Positions 20,062-28,964 of a DNA stretch of 64,000 bases are shown one piece after another. The stretch lies in NCBI RefSeq assembly GCF_010104355.1, contig NZ_CP044972.1:3906001-3970000 (forward strand), written 5' to 3'. The notes beneath the pieces were generated by a model. It was given only the letters and a program-made list of their open reading frames with translations, did no database searches and was not told the DNA's origin. The stretch's first letter is position 1. Every line of letters begins with the position of its first letter. The position numbers and the translations under genes are program-made. This DNA comes from Hydrogenophaga sp. PBL-H3 (GTDB taxonomy: Bacteria; Pseudomonadota; Gammaproteobacteria; Burkholderiales; Burkholderiaceae_C).

Positions 20062-22542
20062 ATGCCCAACGATCTTCCCAGCACCACACCCGCCATCGAA
20101 CGCGTCCCGTTCGAGTACGACCACCTGGACAACGGCGTGGACGCCCTGCGCAAGTCCATCGCCAACCGCCTGGTCTACTCGGTCGGCCGCGACCCGCGCT
20201 CGGCCACCCGGCGCGACTGGCTCTTCGCCCTGTTCCACGCCGTGCGCGACCGCATGATGCACCGCTGGCGCGAGACCCTGGCCACCTCGCAGGACAGCGA
20301 TGCCAAGCGCGTGTACTACCTGTCGCTGGAGTTCCTCACCGGCCGTGCGCTGACCAACGCCCTGCTGTCGGTGGGCATCCTCGACGAGGCACGCACCGCC
20401 TGCCTCCAGCTGGGTGTGGACTTCGACTCGCTGATCGACCTGGAGGCCGACGCCGGCCTGGGCAACGGCGGCCTGGGTCGGCTGGCCGCGTGTTTCCTCG
20501 ATTCCATGGCCACGGTGGGCATTCCGGGCATGGGCTACGGTATCCGCTACGACTACGGCATGTTCGCGCAGCGCATCGTCGACGGCCGCCAGATCGAAGA
20601 GCCCGACTACTGGCTGGTCAACGGCAACCCCTGGGAATTCATGCGCCCGGAGTTCAGCTACACGGTGAAGTTTGGTGGGCGCCTGGTGCAGAACGACACG
20701 CACGTGCGCTGGATCGAGACCGAAGACGTGATCGCCACCGCCTACGACACCGGCGTGCCCGGTCACGAACTCAGCAGCGTGGCCACCATGCGCCTGTGGA
20801 CCGCGCGCGCCACCAGCGGCATCAACCTGGATGCCTTCAACAAGGGCGACTACATGCGCGCCGTGGAGGCCAAGAACGAATCGGAAAACGTCTCGCGCGT
20901 GCTCTACCCCGACGACAGCACCGAGCACGGCAAGGAACTGCGCCTGCGCCAGGAGTACTTCTTCGTCAGCGCCTCGCTGCAGGACATCGTGCGCCGCTTC
21001 CTCAAGCACCAGGGCAACTTCGCGCTGTTCGCCGACCGCGTGGCGATCCACCTCAACGACACCCACCCCGCGCTGGCCGTGCCCGAACTCATGCGCCTGC
21101 TGGTCGACGAGCAGGGCCTGGAGTGGGACACCGCCTGGGACATCTGCCGGCGCGTGTTCAGCTACACCAACCACACCCTCATGCAGGAGGCGCTGGAGAC
21201 CTGGCCGGTCGACCTGCTGGGCCGCCTGTTGCCGCGCCACCTGCGCATCATTTACGACCTCAACGCGATCTTTCTGGCCGAGGTGCACGAGCGTTTCCCG
21301 GGTGAAAACGAGCTGCTGCGACGCGTGTCATTGATCGACGAGCGCGGCCAGCGCCGCGTGCGCATGGCCTACCTCTCGGTGCTGGCCAGCCACAAGATCA
21401 ATGGCGTCTCGGCACTGCACAGCCAGCTGATGGTGCAGACCATTTTTTCCGACTTCGCGCGGCTCTACCCCGAGCGCTTCTGCAACAAGACCAACGGCAT
21501 CACGCCCAGGCGCTGGCTCTCCCAGGCCAACCGGCCCCTGTCAGGCCTGATCGATGCGCACATCGGCACCACCTGGCGGCGCAACCTCGACGAACTCGAA
21601 CGGCTGCGCCCGCTGGCCACCGACCCCGAATTCGTCAGTGCCTTCCAGGCCGCCAAGGCACAGAACAAGCGTCGACTGGCCGAGCGCATCGCCACAGAAA
21701 CCGGTGTGGTGGTGAACCCAACGAGCCTGTTCGACGTGCAGATCAAGCGCATGCACGAATACAAGCGCCAGTTGCTCAACGTGCTGCATGTGGTCACGCG
21801 CTACCAGCAGATCCTGGCGCACCCGCACGCCGACTGGGTGCCGCGCACGGTGGTGTTCGCCGGCAAGGCGGCCTCGGCCTATTTCATGGCCAAGCTGGTG
21901 ATCAAGCTCATCAACGACGTGGCGCGCGTGGTCAACCACGACAAGCGCGTGGGCGACAAACTCAAGGTGGTTTTCATCCCCAACTACCGCGTGTCGCTGG
22001 CCGAGGTGATCATTCCCGCGGCCGACCTCTCCGAGCAGATTTCCACCGCCGGCACCGAGGCATCGGGCACGGGCAACATGAAGTTCGCGCTCAACGGCGC
22101 GCTCACCATCGGCACCTGGGACGGCGCCAACATCGAGATCGCCGAACACGTGGGGCTGGAGCACATCTTCATCTTCGGCCACCGCACCGAGCAGGTGGCG
22201 GCGCTGCGCGCCAGCGGCTACAACCCGCGCCGCTACTACGACCACAACTACGACCTCAAGACCACCATCGACCGCATCGCCGAGGGCGCTTTCAGCCCCG
22301 AGGAGCCAGGCCGTTTCCACGACATCACGCGCACGCTGCTGGAGTCCGACTACTACCTGCTGCTGGCCGACTACACCGACTACCTGGCCACGCAGCACAA
22401 GGTCGACGAGCTCTACCGCAACCCGACCGAGTGGACGCGCCACGCTGTTCTGAACGTGGCCGGCATGGGTGCCTTCTCATCCGACCGCACCATCCGCGAA
22501 TACGCCAGCGAGATCTGGAACGTCAAGCCGCTGTTCCCCTGA
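20062..22542 (+). CDS. glgP: Glycogen phosphorylase
   Basis: GlgP (GT35) releases glucose-1-phosphate from glycogen chain ends. The 826-residue protein contains KRVYYLSLEFLTGRAL, LGNGGLGRLAACFLDS, the dimer and catalytic blocks VAIHLNDTHPALAVPELMR and NGITPRRWL, and the pyridoxal-phosphate lysine (about K674) in EASGTGNMKFALNGAL. Start 20062 is the first ATG after a 55-bp gap from glgA. With branching, debranching, amylomaltase and synthase genes upstream, the locus encodes both synthesis and breakdown of glycogen. Confidence 0.97.
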   Translation: MPNDLPSTTPAIERVPFEYDHLDNGVDALRKSIANRLVYSVGRDPRSATRRDWLFALFHAVRDRMMHRWRETLATSQDSDAKRVYYLSLEFLTGRALTNALLSVGILDEARTACLQLGVDFDSLIDLEADAGLGNGGLGRLAACFLDSMATVGIPGMGYGIRYDYGMFAQRIVDGRQIEEPDYWLVNGNPWEFMRPEFSYTVKFGGRLVQNDTHVRWIETEDVIATAYDTGVPGHELSSVATMRLWTARATSGINLDAFNKGDYMRAVEAKNESENVSRVLYPDDSTEHGKELRLRQEYFFVSASLQDIVRRFLKHQGNFALFADRVAIHLNDTHPALAVPELMRLLVDEQGLEWDTAWDICRRVFSYTNHTLMQEALETWPVDLLGRLLPRHLRIIYDLNAIFLAEVHERFPGENELLRRVSLIDERGQRRVRMAYLSVLASHKINGVSALHSQLMVQTIFSDFARLYPERFCNKTNGITPRRWLSQANRPLSGLIDAHIGTTWRRNLDELERLRPLATDPEFVSAFQAAKAQNKRRLAERIATETGVVVNPTSLFDVQIKRMHEYKRQLLNVLHVVTRYQQILAHPHADWVPRTVVFAGKAASAYFMAKLVIKLINDVARVVNHDKRVGDKLKVVFIPNYRVSLAEVIIPAADLSEQISTAGTEASGTGNMKFALNGALTIGTWDGANIEIAEHVGLEHIFIFGHRTEQVAALRASGYNPRRYYDHNYDLKTTIDRIAEGAFSPEEPGRFHDITRTLLESDYYLLLADYTDYLATQHKVDELYRNPTEWTRHAVLNVAGMGAFSSDRTIREYASEIWNVKPLFP

Positions 22543-22582
22543 GCGAAAGCCGCGCACCGAGGCGCGTGCCAGAATCCGCGGC

Positions 22583-24055
22583 ATGCGGCAGCCTTGGCGT
22601 TTCTCGTGGTGGTGGGTGGTCGGCGGGGCGGTGGCTGCCCTGGCCGGCGCGGCGGCCATCGCGCGCCAGTCGATTGCACAGCAGCACGCGTTGTTCGAGA
22701 CCGACGCGCGCATCGTGCACCGGCTGTTGAGCCAGCAGGTGGTGCAGCACGACGCAATCCTGGCCACGCTGGCGCTGCTGCAGCCCGCGCCCGCCGCGCC
22801 CGGCACCGGCTCCCCCGAGCAGCGCCTGCCCGCGCTCTATCCGCGCATCCTCTCGGTGCAGCGCAGCGACGCCACCACCCCCTGGCCAGACCCCTCACTG
22901 GCCGAAGCCGAACGCCGGTCACGCCAGAGCGGCCGCGCCGCACTCGCGCCGCCGGACCTGCCCAGTGGCCGCTACCGGCTGGTGCTGGCCGCGGTCCCCG
23001 CCAGCTATGCGCTCACCATCGACCTGCAGGCCCTGGTGCCGTGGGCGGAGTGGCCGATGGCGGCCGGGACGAGCGCGGTGCGGGTCGAGCTGGTGCACTC
23101 GGGTCAGCGCCATGTGATCCAGCCGGGCCGGCTGCAGGCTGGCACCGGCTCGGTATTCGAATTCCACAAGCTGCTGGCGGCCGAGAGCCAGCCGTTCGAC
23201 GTGGTCGCCACGCAAAGCCTGGGCTGGCGCCAGTGGCCCTGGGCCCGCATGCTGGCCTGGGTGCTGGCCGTGGCGGCCCTGCTGGCGGTGGCACGGCACC
23301 TGCAGCGCCAGCGCACGGCGCGCCGCCGCGCCGAAGAGTTGCTGCGCCTGGGCCAGGTGGCGCGCCTGAACACCCTGGGCGAACTCGCCGCCGGCATGGC
23401 GCACGAACTCAACCAACCCCTCACCGCAGTGCTGGCCAACACGCAGGCCGCGCAGCGCCTGCTCGACGACGACCCACCCGAGCTGGCCACTGCGCGCGGC
23501 GCCATGGCACAAGCCGCTGCGCAGGCCCGGCGTGCCGCCGAGGTGGTGGGTCGGCTGCGCCGCGCGGTGGAGCGGCCCGACAGTGGCGACCAGCGCCAGG
23601 CGATGGACATGGCCGACGCGGTGCGCCGCGCCCTGTACCTGCTGGAGCCCGAGTGCCTGCGGCGTGGCGTGGCGCCGACGCTCGAAGGCGCGCCCGCGCT
23701 GGCCGTGATGGCCGACCCGGTGGCGCTCGACCAGATCGTGCACAACCTGATCCTCAATGCACTGCAGGCGCTGGAACAGGTGCCCGCCGCACAGCGTCGG
23801 CTCACACTCAACTTGCGTTCGGTCGACGGGCGGGGCGAACTCTCGGTGGCCGACAGCGGACCCGGCATTCCTCCCGACGTGCTGCCGCGCCTGTTCGAGC
23901 CCTTCTTCTCCACCCGCGAAGGCGGCCTGGGCCTGGGGCTGAGCCTGTGCGAAACACTGGCCAGCGGCATGGACGGCTCAATCAGCGCGGCCAACGCAGC
24001 CACTGGCGGCGCGGTGTTCCGGTTGCGCCTGCCACTCGCCGTCGACCAGGCATGA
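22583..24055 (+). CDS. Membrane sensor histidine kinase
   Basis: The 490-residue kinase has two membrane helices (about 9-27 and 221-238) bracketing a periplasmic sensor region of about 190 residues that I cannot assign to a known domain. The transmitter has a HisKA phosphoacceptor (H274 in GMAHELNQPLTA) and an HATPase domain with N box NLILNALQALEQ, DSGPGIP and the GLGLGLSLCETL G box. It is of the DctB/FixL class. It is translationally coupled (ATGA) to the FixJ-type regulator. It follows glgP by 40 bp, though a link to glycogen is doubtful; the shared promoter box suggests that the downstream hbpS-family gene is the target. Confidence 0.93.
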   Translation: MRQPWRFSWWWVVGGAVAALAGAAAIARQSIAQQHALFETDARIVHRLLSQQVVQHDAILATLALLQPAPAAPGTGSPEQRLPALYPRILSVQRSDATTPWPDPSLAEAERRSRQSGRAALAPPDLPSGRYRLVLAAVPASYALTIDLQALVPWAEWPMAAGTSAVRVELVHSGQRHVIQPGRLQAGTGSVFEFHKLLAAESQPFDVVATQSLGWRQWPWARMLAWVLAVAALLAVARHLQRQRTARRRAEELLRLGQVARLNTLGELAAGMAHELNQPLTAVLANTQAAQRLLDDDPPELATARGAMAQAAAQARRAAEVVGRLRRAVERPDSGDQRQAMDMADAVRRALYLLEPECLRRGVAPTLEGAPALAVMADPVALDQIVHNLILNALQALEQVPAAQRRLTLNLRSVDGRGELSVADSGPGIPPDVLPRLFEPFFSTREGGLGLGLSLCETLASGMDGSISAANAATGGAVFRLRLPLAVDQA

Positions 24056-24690
24056 GCACCGACACCCTCTCCCCCACCGTCCACCTGATCGACGACGACC
24101 AGGCGGTGCGCGAGAGCCTGGCCCTGCTGATCGGCACCGTGGGCCTGCGCGTGCAGCCCTGGAGCGATCCGCAGGCTTTCCTGAGCACGTTCGACCGCGA
24201 AGGCATCGGCGCCATCGTGCTCGATGTGCGCATGCCCGGCATCAGCGGCCTGAGCGTGCTCGACACCCTGGTGGCGCAGGGCGTGGACCAGCCGGTGATC
24301 ATGCTCACCGGCCACGGCACGGTGGACATGTGCCGCCGCGCCTTCAAGGCCGGCGCGGCCGAGTTTCTGGAAAAGCCGGTGGACGACGAGGCTCTGCTGG
24401 AGGCGCTGCAGAACGCCGTGCGCCAGCACGTGCGCTCGCGCCACCGCCACCAGACCGACCGCGCCGCGCGTGAGCGCTACGCACAGCTCTCCGAACGCGA
24501 GCGCGAGGTGCTGGGCTTGATCGTGGAGGGACTGACCAACAAGGAGATCGGCCGCGCGCTGGGCCTGTCACCGCGCACGGTGGAGACCCACCGCGCCAAC
24601 CTGTTCAGCAAGCTGCAGGCGCCGTCGCTGGCGCAGTTGATCCGGCACTACGCCGCGCTGGTCGACGCCGGCGATGCCGGCACTGCGTAG
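24052..24690 (+). CDS. FixJ/NarL-type response regulator
   Basis: The 212-residue regulator has a receiver domain (D58 phosphoacceptor in IVLDVRMPG, T86, K108) and a LuxR-type helix-turn-helix (about 145-200: LSEREREVLGLIVEGLTNKEIG then LSPRTVETHRANL). The FixJ-like layout with a TGHGTVDMCRRAFKAGAAEFLEKP stretch is typical of regulators paired with the kinase upstream. The stop codon TAG (24688-24690) is immediately followed by the bipartite promoter box of the next gene. I infer that this regulator binds that box and its copy at 51225; related regulators in betaproteobacteria often control PQQ-alcohol oxidation. Confidence 0.93.
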   Translation: MSTDTLSPTVHLIDDDQAVRESLALLIGTVGLRVQPWSDPQAFLSTFDREGIGAIVLDVRMPGISGLSVLDTLVAQGVDQPVIMLTGHGTVDMCRRAFKAGAAEFLEKPVDDEALLEALQNAVRQHVRSRHRHQTDRAARERYAQLSEREREVLGLIVEGLTNKEIGRALGLSPRTVETHRANLFSKLQAPSLAQLIRHYAALVDAGDAGTA

Positions 24691-24744
24691 TTCTACGGAG
24701 GGCCGCGCGTAGCCCCCCGAATGGTGATTTCGCGCTCGAATTTC
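24691..24744 (+). promoter_or_regulatory. Bipartite promoter box of the hbpS-like gene (copy A)
   Basis: TTCTACGGAG, 12 bases, CCCCCCG, 19 bases and AATTTC occur at 24691, 24713 and 24739, with AATTTC 56 bases before the ATG. The same three elements at exactly the same distances lie before the ABC binding protein gene (51225-51278). CTACG and CGTAG within copy A also form an inverted repeat. It probably marks a shared activator-dependent promoter. Confidence 0.75.
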
Positions 24745-24756
24745 TACAGTTCTCCC

Positions 24757-24773
24757 ACGGTTGATCGAACCGT
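24757..24773. promoter_or_regulatory. Palindrome before the hbpS-like gene
   Basis: ACGGTT-GATCG-AACCGT is an interrupted 6-bp inverted repeat lying 21 bases before the ATG at 24795, probably within or just after the start of transcription. It could be a regulator site or an mRNA hairpin; copy B of the promoter lacks it. Confidence 0.35.
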
Positions 24774-24794
24774 TCAACAACACCGGAGAACCCC

Positions 24795-25286
24795 ATGAAA
24801 TTCGTCGCTCAGGCATCCATCCTCGCCATGTCCCTCATCGCCTGCGCCGCCAGCGCCCAGGCCGTTCGCGTGGAGAAAAACATGTCGCTGGACCTGGCCA
24901 ACCAGATCGCCGCGGCCACCGTTGCGTCGTGCAGCGCCAGCGGCTACAACGTCGCAGTCGCCGTGGTGGACCGCGCCGGCACCCTGCGCGCCCTGCAGCG
25001 CGCCGACAACGCCGGCCCGCACACCATCGGCGCCGCGCAAGGCAAGGCCTACACCTCGGCCTCGGCGCGCAACACCACCGCCGCCATGCTGGAGAGCGTG
25101 CAGAAAAACCCCGGCGCCGCCACGCTGGTGGACATCCCGGGCTTCCTGGTGCTGGGCGGTGGCGTGCCGGTGAAGGTGGGCAATGAGGTCATCGGCGCCG
25201 TGGGCGTGGGCGGTGCACCCGGTGGCCATCTGGACGAGCAGTGCGCGAACGCGGGCATTGCCAAGGTGGCCGAGCTGCTGAAATGA
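24795..25286 (+). CDS. Secreted HbpS/GlcG-family protein
   Basis: The 163-residue exported protein has a signal peptide (about 1-23, cut after ASAQA) and a single HbpS/GlcG domain: YNVAVAVVDRAGTLRALQRADNAGPHTIGAAQGKAYTSAS, then FLVLGGGVPVKVGNEVIGAVGVGGAPGGHLDEQCANAGIAKV. Relatives bind haem or haem breakdown products, and in Streptomyces HbpS modulates the SenS/SenR two-component system. Here it directly follows a kinase/regulator pair and carries a regulator-type promoter box. GGAG precedes the start. It is coupled by ATGA to the ankyrin gene. Haem binding is not shown by the sequence. Confidence 0.85.
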   Translation: MKFVAQASILAMSLIACAASAQAVRVEKNMSLDLANQIAAATVASCSASGYNVAVAVVDRAGTLRALQRADNAGPHTIGAAQGKAYTSASARNTTAAMLESVQKNPGAATLVDIPGFLVLGGGVPVKVGNEVIGAVGVGGAPGGHLDEQCANAGIAKVAELLK

Positions 25287-25963
25287 AAACGCTGTTGGTG
25301 CTCCTGTCACTGGTGTTCGCCGGTGCGAGCGCTCAGGCCCAGGTCGCCCCCAGCGCGGCCGAAGCAGCGGCCTACACCGGCTTGCACGCCGCGGCGCACA
25401 AGGGCGACGCCGCGAAGATCGCGCGGCTGGTGGCCGGCGGCGCGGCGCTGAACGCCACCGACGCGCACGGGCGCACGCCGCTGCACGTGGCCACTTTCGC
25501 GCGGCAGCGGGATGCGATCGCCGCGCTGGCCAAGGCGGGCGCCGAGATCAACCGGCTGGAAAACGATCGTTACGACGCGGTAACGATCGCGTCGGTCGCG
25601 GACGACGAGGAGACGCTGCGCGTGTTGCTGCAACTGGGCGCCAGCGCGAAGCAGACCACCAGCCGCTACGACGGCACCGCCCTGATTGCCGCCGCGCACC
25701 TGGGGCACGACGGTGTGGTGCGCCAGTTGATCACCGCCGGTGCGCCGTTGGACCACGTGAACAACCTGCACTGGACGGCCGCGATCGAAGCGGTGGTGCT
25801 GGGCGATGGCGGATCACGCCACCAGGCCACGCTCAAGGCCTTGATCGATGCGGGTGCGAACCTGCAGCTGGCCGATCGGCATGGCCAGACGCCGCTGGCT
25901 TTGGCGCGGTCGCGTGGGTATTCGGCGATGGTTTTGATGTTGGAGAGAGCTGGGGGCCGTTAG
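25283..25963 (+). CDS. Exported ankyrin-repeat protein
   Basis: The 226-residue protein has a signal peptide (about 1-19, cut after ASAQA) and about five ankyrin repeats covering most of the mature part, e.g. TGLHAAAHKGDAAKIARLVAGGAALN, HGRTPLHVATFARQRDAIAALAKAGAEIN and HGQTPLALARSRGYSAMVLMLERAG. It would be a periplasmic protein-binding scaffold. Its start overlaps the hbpS-like stop, so the two are expressed together and may interact. A hairpin (26002-26029) follows in the gap before the convergent tyrS. Confidence 0.88.
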   Translation: MKTLLVLLSLVFAGASAQAQVAPSAAEAAAYTGLHAAAHKGDAAKIARLVAGGAALNATDAHGRTPLHVATFARQRDAIAALAKAGAEINRLENDRYDAVTIASVADDEETLRVLLQLGASAKQTTSRYDGTALIAAAHLGHDGVVRQLITAGAPLDHVNNLHWTAAIEAVVLGDGGSRHQATLKALIDAGANLQLADRHGQTPLALARSRGYSAMVLMLERAGGR

Positions 25964-26001
25964 CTTCTTCGCCTGCTGAGCTGGTGCGGCCACATCTCGT
26001 C

Positions 26002-26029
26002 AGATCGGAGCGCCATGCCGCTCCGATCT
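26002..26029. other. Perfect hairpin between convergent genes
   Basis: AGATCGGAGCG-CCATGC-CGCTCCGATCT is an 11-bp perfect stem with a 6-base loop; it can be extended by CTCG/CGAG across a 2-base mismatch. It lies in the 106-bp gap between the ankyrin gene and tyrS. No T-run follows on either strand, so it is not a standard terminator, though it could protect 3' ends. Confidence 0.6.
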
Positions 26030-26069
26030 TGCGAGGTCAATGAGCGAAACGCAACGAATGAAGTAGCTG

Positions 26070-27332
26070 TCAGCTCAAGGAGACGCGAGCAAACTTCCGC
26101 TTCCCGACCTGCACCACAAACGTCCCCGCAGGCAGCTTCAAGCCCTTGTCGCTGATCACCGCCCCATCCACTCGCACCCCACCGCCCTCGATCAAACGGT
26201 TGGCCTCGCTGGTGGACGGCGCCAGGCCCGCCGACTTCAACAACGACCCGATCCCCAACGGCGCACCCGACAACGACACCTCGGCAATGTCATCCGGCAC
26301 ACCGCCCTTGCTGCGGTTGATGAAGTCCTGCTCCGCCGCATCGGCCGCGGCCTTGCTGTGGAAACGCGTGGTGATCTCCTTGGCCAGCGCCACTTTCGCG
26401 TCCTTCGGATTCGCGCCCTGGGCAATGGCCTGCTTCAAGCCGTCGATGTGCGCCAGCGACTGGAACGACAACAGCGTGTACCAGCGCCACATCAGCGTGT
26501 CGGAAATGCTCAGCACCTTCGCAAACATCGAGTTCGCCGCTTCGGTGATCCCGATGTAGTTGTTCTTGCTCTTGGACATCTTGTCCACGCCGTCCAGGCC
26601 TTCGAGCAGCGGCATCGTCAAAATGCACTGCGGATCCTGGCCGTATTCGGCCTGCAGGTGGCGGCCCATCAGCAGGTTGAACTTCTGGTCGGTGCCGCCC
26701 AGCTCCAGGTCGCTCTTGAGCGCCACCGAGTCGTAACCCTGCATCAGCGGGTACAGGAACTCATGCACGCTGATCGGCGTGCCGGCCTTGAAGCGGTCGT
26801 GAAAATCGTTGCGCTCCATCATGCGCGCCACCGTGTACTTGGCCGCCAGCTGGATCATCCCCATCGAACCCAGCGGCAGGCTCCATTCGCTGTTGTAGCG
26901 AATCTCGGTGCGCGCGGGGTCCAGCACCAGGCTGGCCTGCTTGTAATAAGTCTCGGCGTTGACCTGGATCTGCTCGGTGGTGAGCGGCGGGCGCGTGTTG
27001 TTGCGGCCCGAGGGGTCGCCGATCAGGCTGGTGAAGTCGCCGATCAAGAAGATCACCTGGTGCCCAAGGTCCTGCAACTGGCGCATCTTGTTGAGCACCA
27101 CCGTGTGGCCGATGTGGATGTCGGGCGCGGTGGGGTCCAGCCCCAATTTGATGCGCAGCGGCTGTCCGCTCTGCTCCGACCGTGACAATTTTTTGATCCA
27201 GTCGGCCTGGGGGATCAATTCCTCGCACCCCCGAAGTGTCACGCCCAAGGCATTTTTCACACCGTCCGTCAGGACGCCCTCAACAGGATGGTTTTGGTGA
27301 GTACTTTGTTCTGCCAGGGTGCTGGGTTTCAT
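26070..27332 (-). CDS. tyrS: Tyrosyl-tRNA synthetase
   Basis: TyrS charges tRNA-Tyr. The 420-residue protein has the class I HIGH signature at 73-76 (TAPDIHIGHTVVL), KMSKS in DGVDKMSKSKNNYIG and a C-terminal S4 RNA-binding domain (NRLIEGGGVRVDGAVISDKGLKL). The family-specific N-terminus is extended by about 25 residues. It is divergent from the M23 peptidase gene across a 200-bp gap, a conserved betaproteobacterial arrangement. No T-box or attenuator is visible upstream. Confidence 0.97.
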   Translation of the reverse strand: MKPSTLAEQSTHQNHPVEGVLTDGVKNALGVTLRGCEELIPQADWIKKLSRSEQSGQPLRIKLGLDPTAPDIHIGHTVVLNKMRQLQDLGHQVIFLIGDFTSLIGDPSGRNNTRPPLTTEQIQVNAETYYKQASLVLDPARTEIRYNSEWSLPLGSMGMIQLAAKYTVARMMERNDFHDRFKAGTPISVHEFLYPLMQGYDSVALKSDLELGGTDQKFNLLMGRHLQAEYGQDPQCILTMPLLEGLDGVDKMSKSKNNYIGITEAANSMFAKVLSISDTLMWRWYTLLSFQSLAHIDGLKQAIAQGANPKDAKVALAKEITTRFHSKAAADAAEQDFINRSKGGVPDDIAEVSLSGAPLGIGSLLKSAGLAPSTSEANRLIEGGGVRVDGAVISDKGLKLPAGTFVVQVGKRKFARVSLS

Positions 27333-27532
27333 ACGCGTTTTCTCAGATGCGGGCTACATGGCGCTGGCTATACTTCGCGCCGAGTGACGGATTTTAGTTG
27401 GCGCGCTTTTTGCACACCCTGGACCCGGTTCATCGCCCCGGCGCAATTCGTGTGAACTTGTTCCGCCCCGGCCTCTCAGCCTGTGTGCCCCAACCAACAG
27501 ACCGTTGGACCTCTTTCCAGGAAGCCCCGATT

Positions 27533-28888
27533 TTGATCCGCTCGCTGCTCCACTCAACGACCCTGGTCGCCGATGCCATCCGCCAAAGCCTCGCACGCCA
27601 TCCCCGCCGCATCATGGGCGGCATCGGCGTCTTGCTGCTGGGCACCGGCGTCACCGCCTTCGGCATCGCGCCGCTCGCACCCGACGCTTCCCAGCTCCCG
27701 GTGCGTGAGGTCATCGAAGCCATCGACACCTCCGCATCCACATCCGCCAACGTGCTCGGTGCGCCCGCCACCGACTTCGTGCTGTTCCGCAGCGAAGTGA
27801 CCCGGCGCGATGACACGGCCCAAAGCCTGCTGCAGCGCCTGGGCGTGGTCGACTCCGAAGCACAGGGTTTCCTGCGCAATGACCCAACGGCCCGCCAGTT
27901 GCTGCAAGGCCGCGCCGGCCGGCTGGTGAATGTGGAAACCAATGACCGCCAGGAACTGCAACGCCTGACCTCGCGCTGGCTCGCCGGCGATGATCGCAAG
28001 TTCTCCCGCCTGGTGATCGAGAACAGCGCCGAGGGCTTCAAGTCCCGCCTTGAAACCGGTGAACTCACCGCCTCGGCCCGCCTGGCCAGTGGCGTGATCC
28101 GCAGCTCCCTGTTTGCCGCCACCGACGCCGCCAACATCCCCGACCCCGTCGCGGTTCAGCTGGCCGAGATGTTCTCCAGCGACATCGACTTCCGCCGCGA
28201 CCTGCGCCAGGGTGACCGTTTCAGCGTTGTCTACGAGAGCCTGGAGGCCGATGGCGAGAGCATGCGCACCGGTCGCGTGCTCAGCGCCGAGTTCGTCAAC
28301 GGCGGCCGCAAACACGAAGGTGTGTGGTTTGAAGAGCCCGGCCAACGCGGTGCCTACTACGGCTTCAACGGCGAGAGCTCGCGCAAGTTCTACCTGTCCT
28401 CACCGCTGGAGTTCTCGCGCGTGAGCAGCGGTTACGGCATGCGCTTTCACCCCATCTCGGGCGTGAACAAGGCCCACCTGGGGGTCGACTACGCGGCTCC
28501 GACCGGCACCCCTGTGCGCACGATCGGTGATGGCGTGGTCGAATTCGCTGGCGTGCAGCGCGGCTATGGCAACGTGATCCACATCCGCCACCGCAGCAAC
28601 CAGACCACGGTGTTTGCCCACTTGAGCCGCATTGGCGTGCGGCAGGGCCAGAAGGTGAGCCAGGGCGACATGATCGGCAACGTGGGCTCCACCGGCGCGT
28701 CCACCGGCCCCCACCTGCATTTCGAGTTCCGCAACAACGGCATTCCCCAGGACCCACTGGCCATCGCCCGCCAGAGCGAGTCCATTCCAATCAACCCCTC
28801 GGCCCGCGCCCGCTTTGATGCCCTGGCCCAGCTGCAAAGGGTGCAACTCAACGCAGCAGCCAGCGTTCAGCAGGCCAGCGCCGAATAA
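27533..28888 (+). CDS. M23-family murein peptidase
   Basis: The 451-residue protein is anchored by one N-terminal helix (about 26-45) with a periplasmic body and a C-terminal LytM/M23 zinc domain. The metal and catalytic residues are seen in NKAHLGVDYAAP (HxxxD), VFAHLSRIG and HLHFEFRNNG (HxH). The region before it (about 90-290) resembles the OapA/LysM-like portion of MepM-type endopeptidases. A TTG start at 27533 with AGGA upstream is preferred; the open frame upstream of it looks non-coding. It probably cleaves peptidoglycan cross-links for growth. A strong terminator follows. Confidence 0.9.
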   Translation: MIRSLLHSTTLVADAIRQSLARHPRRIMGGIGVLLLGTGVTAFGIAPLAPDASQLPVREVIEAIDTSASTSANVLGAPATDFVLFRSEVTRRDDTAQSLLQRLGVVDSEAQGFLRNDPTARQLLQGRAGRLVNVETNDRQELQRLTSRWLAGDDRKFSRLVIENSAEGFKSRLETGELTASARLASGVIRSSLFAATDAANIPDPVAVQLAEMFSSDIDFRRDLRQGDRFSVVYESLEADGESMRTGRVLSAEFVNGGRKHEGVWFEEPGQRGAYYGFNGESSRKFYLSSPLEFSRVSSGYGMRFHPISGVNKAHLGVDYAAPTGTPVRTIGDGVVEFAGVQRGYGNVIHIRHRSNQTTVFAHLSRIGVRQGQKVSQGDMIGNVGSTGASTGPHLHFEFRNNGIPQDPLAIARQSESIPINPSARARFDALAQLQRVQLNAAASVQQASAE

Positions 28889-28908
28889 ACCTGAAACAAG
28901 CAGACATG

Positions 28909-28938
28909 AAAAAGGGGAGCTTCAAGCTCCCCTTTTTT
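28909..28938. terminator. Bidirectional intrinsic terminator
   Basis: AAAAAGGGGAGCTT-C-AAGCTCCCCTTTTTT has a 9-bp GC-rich stem flanked by A-run and T-run, so it can end transcripts from either direction. It lies between the convergent M23 peptidase and erpA genes. Confidence 0.92.
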
Positions 28939-28964
28939 ATTGGCGCGTGGATCGCGTGAGTGGT

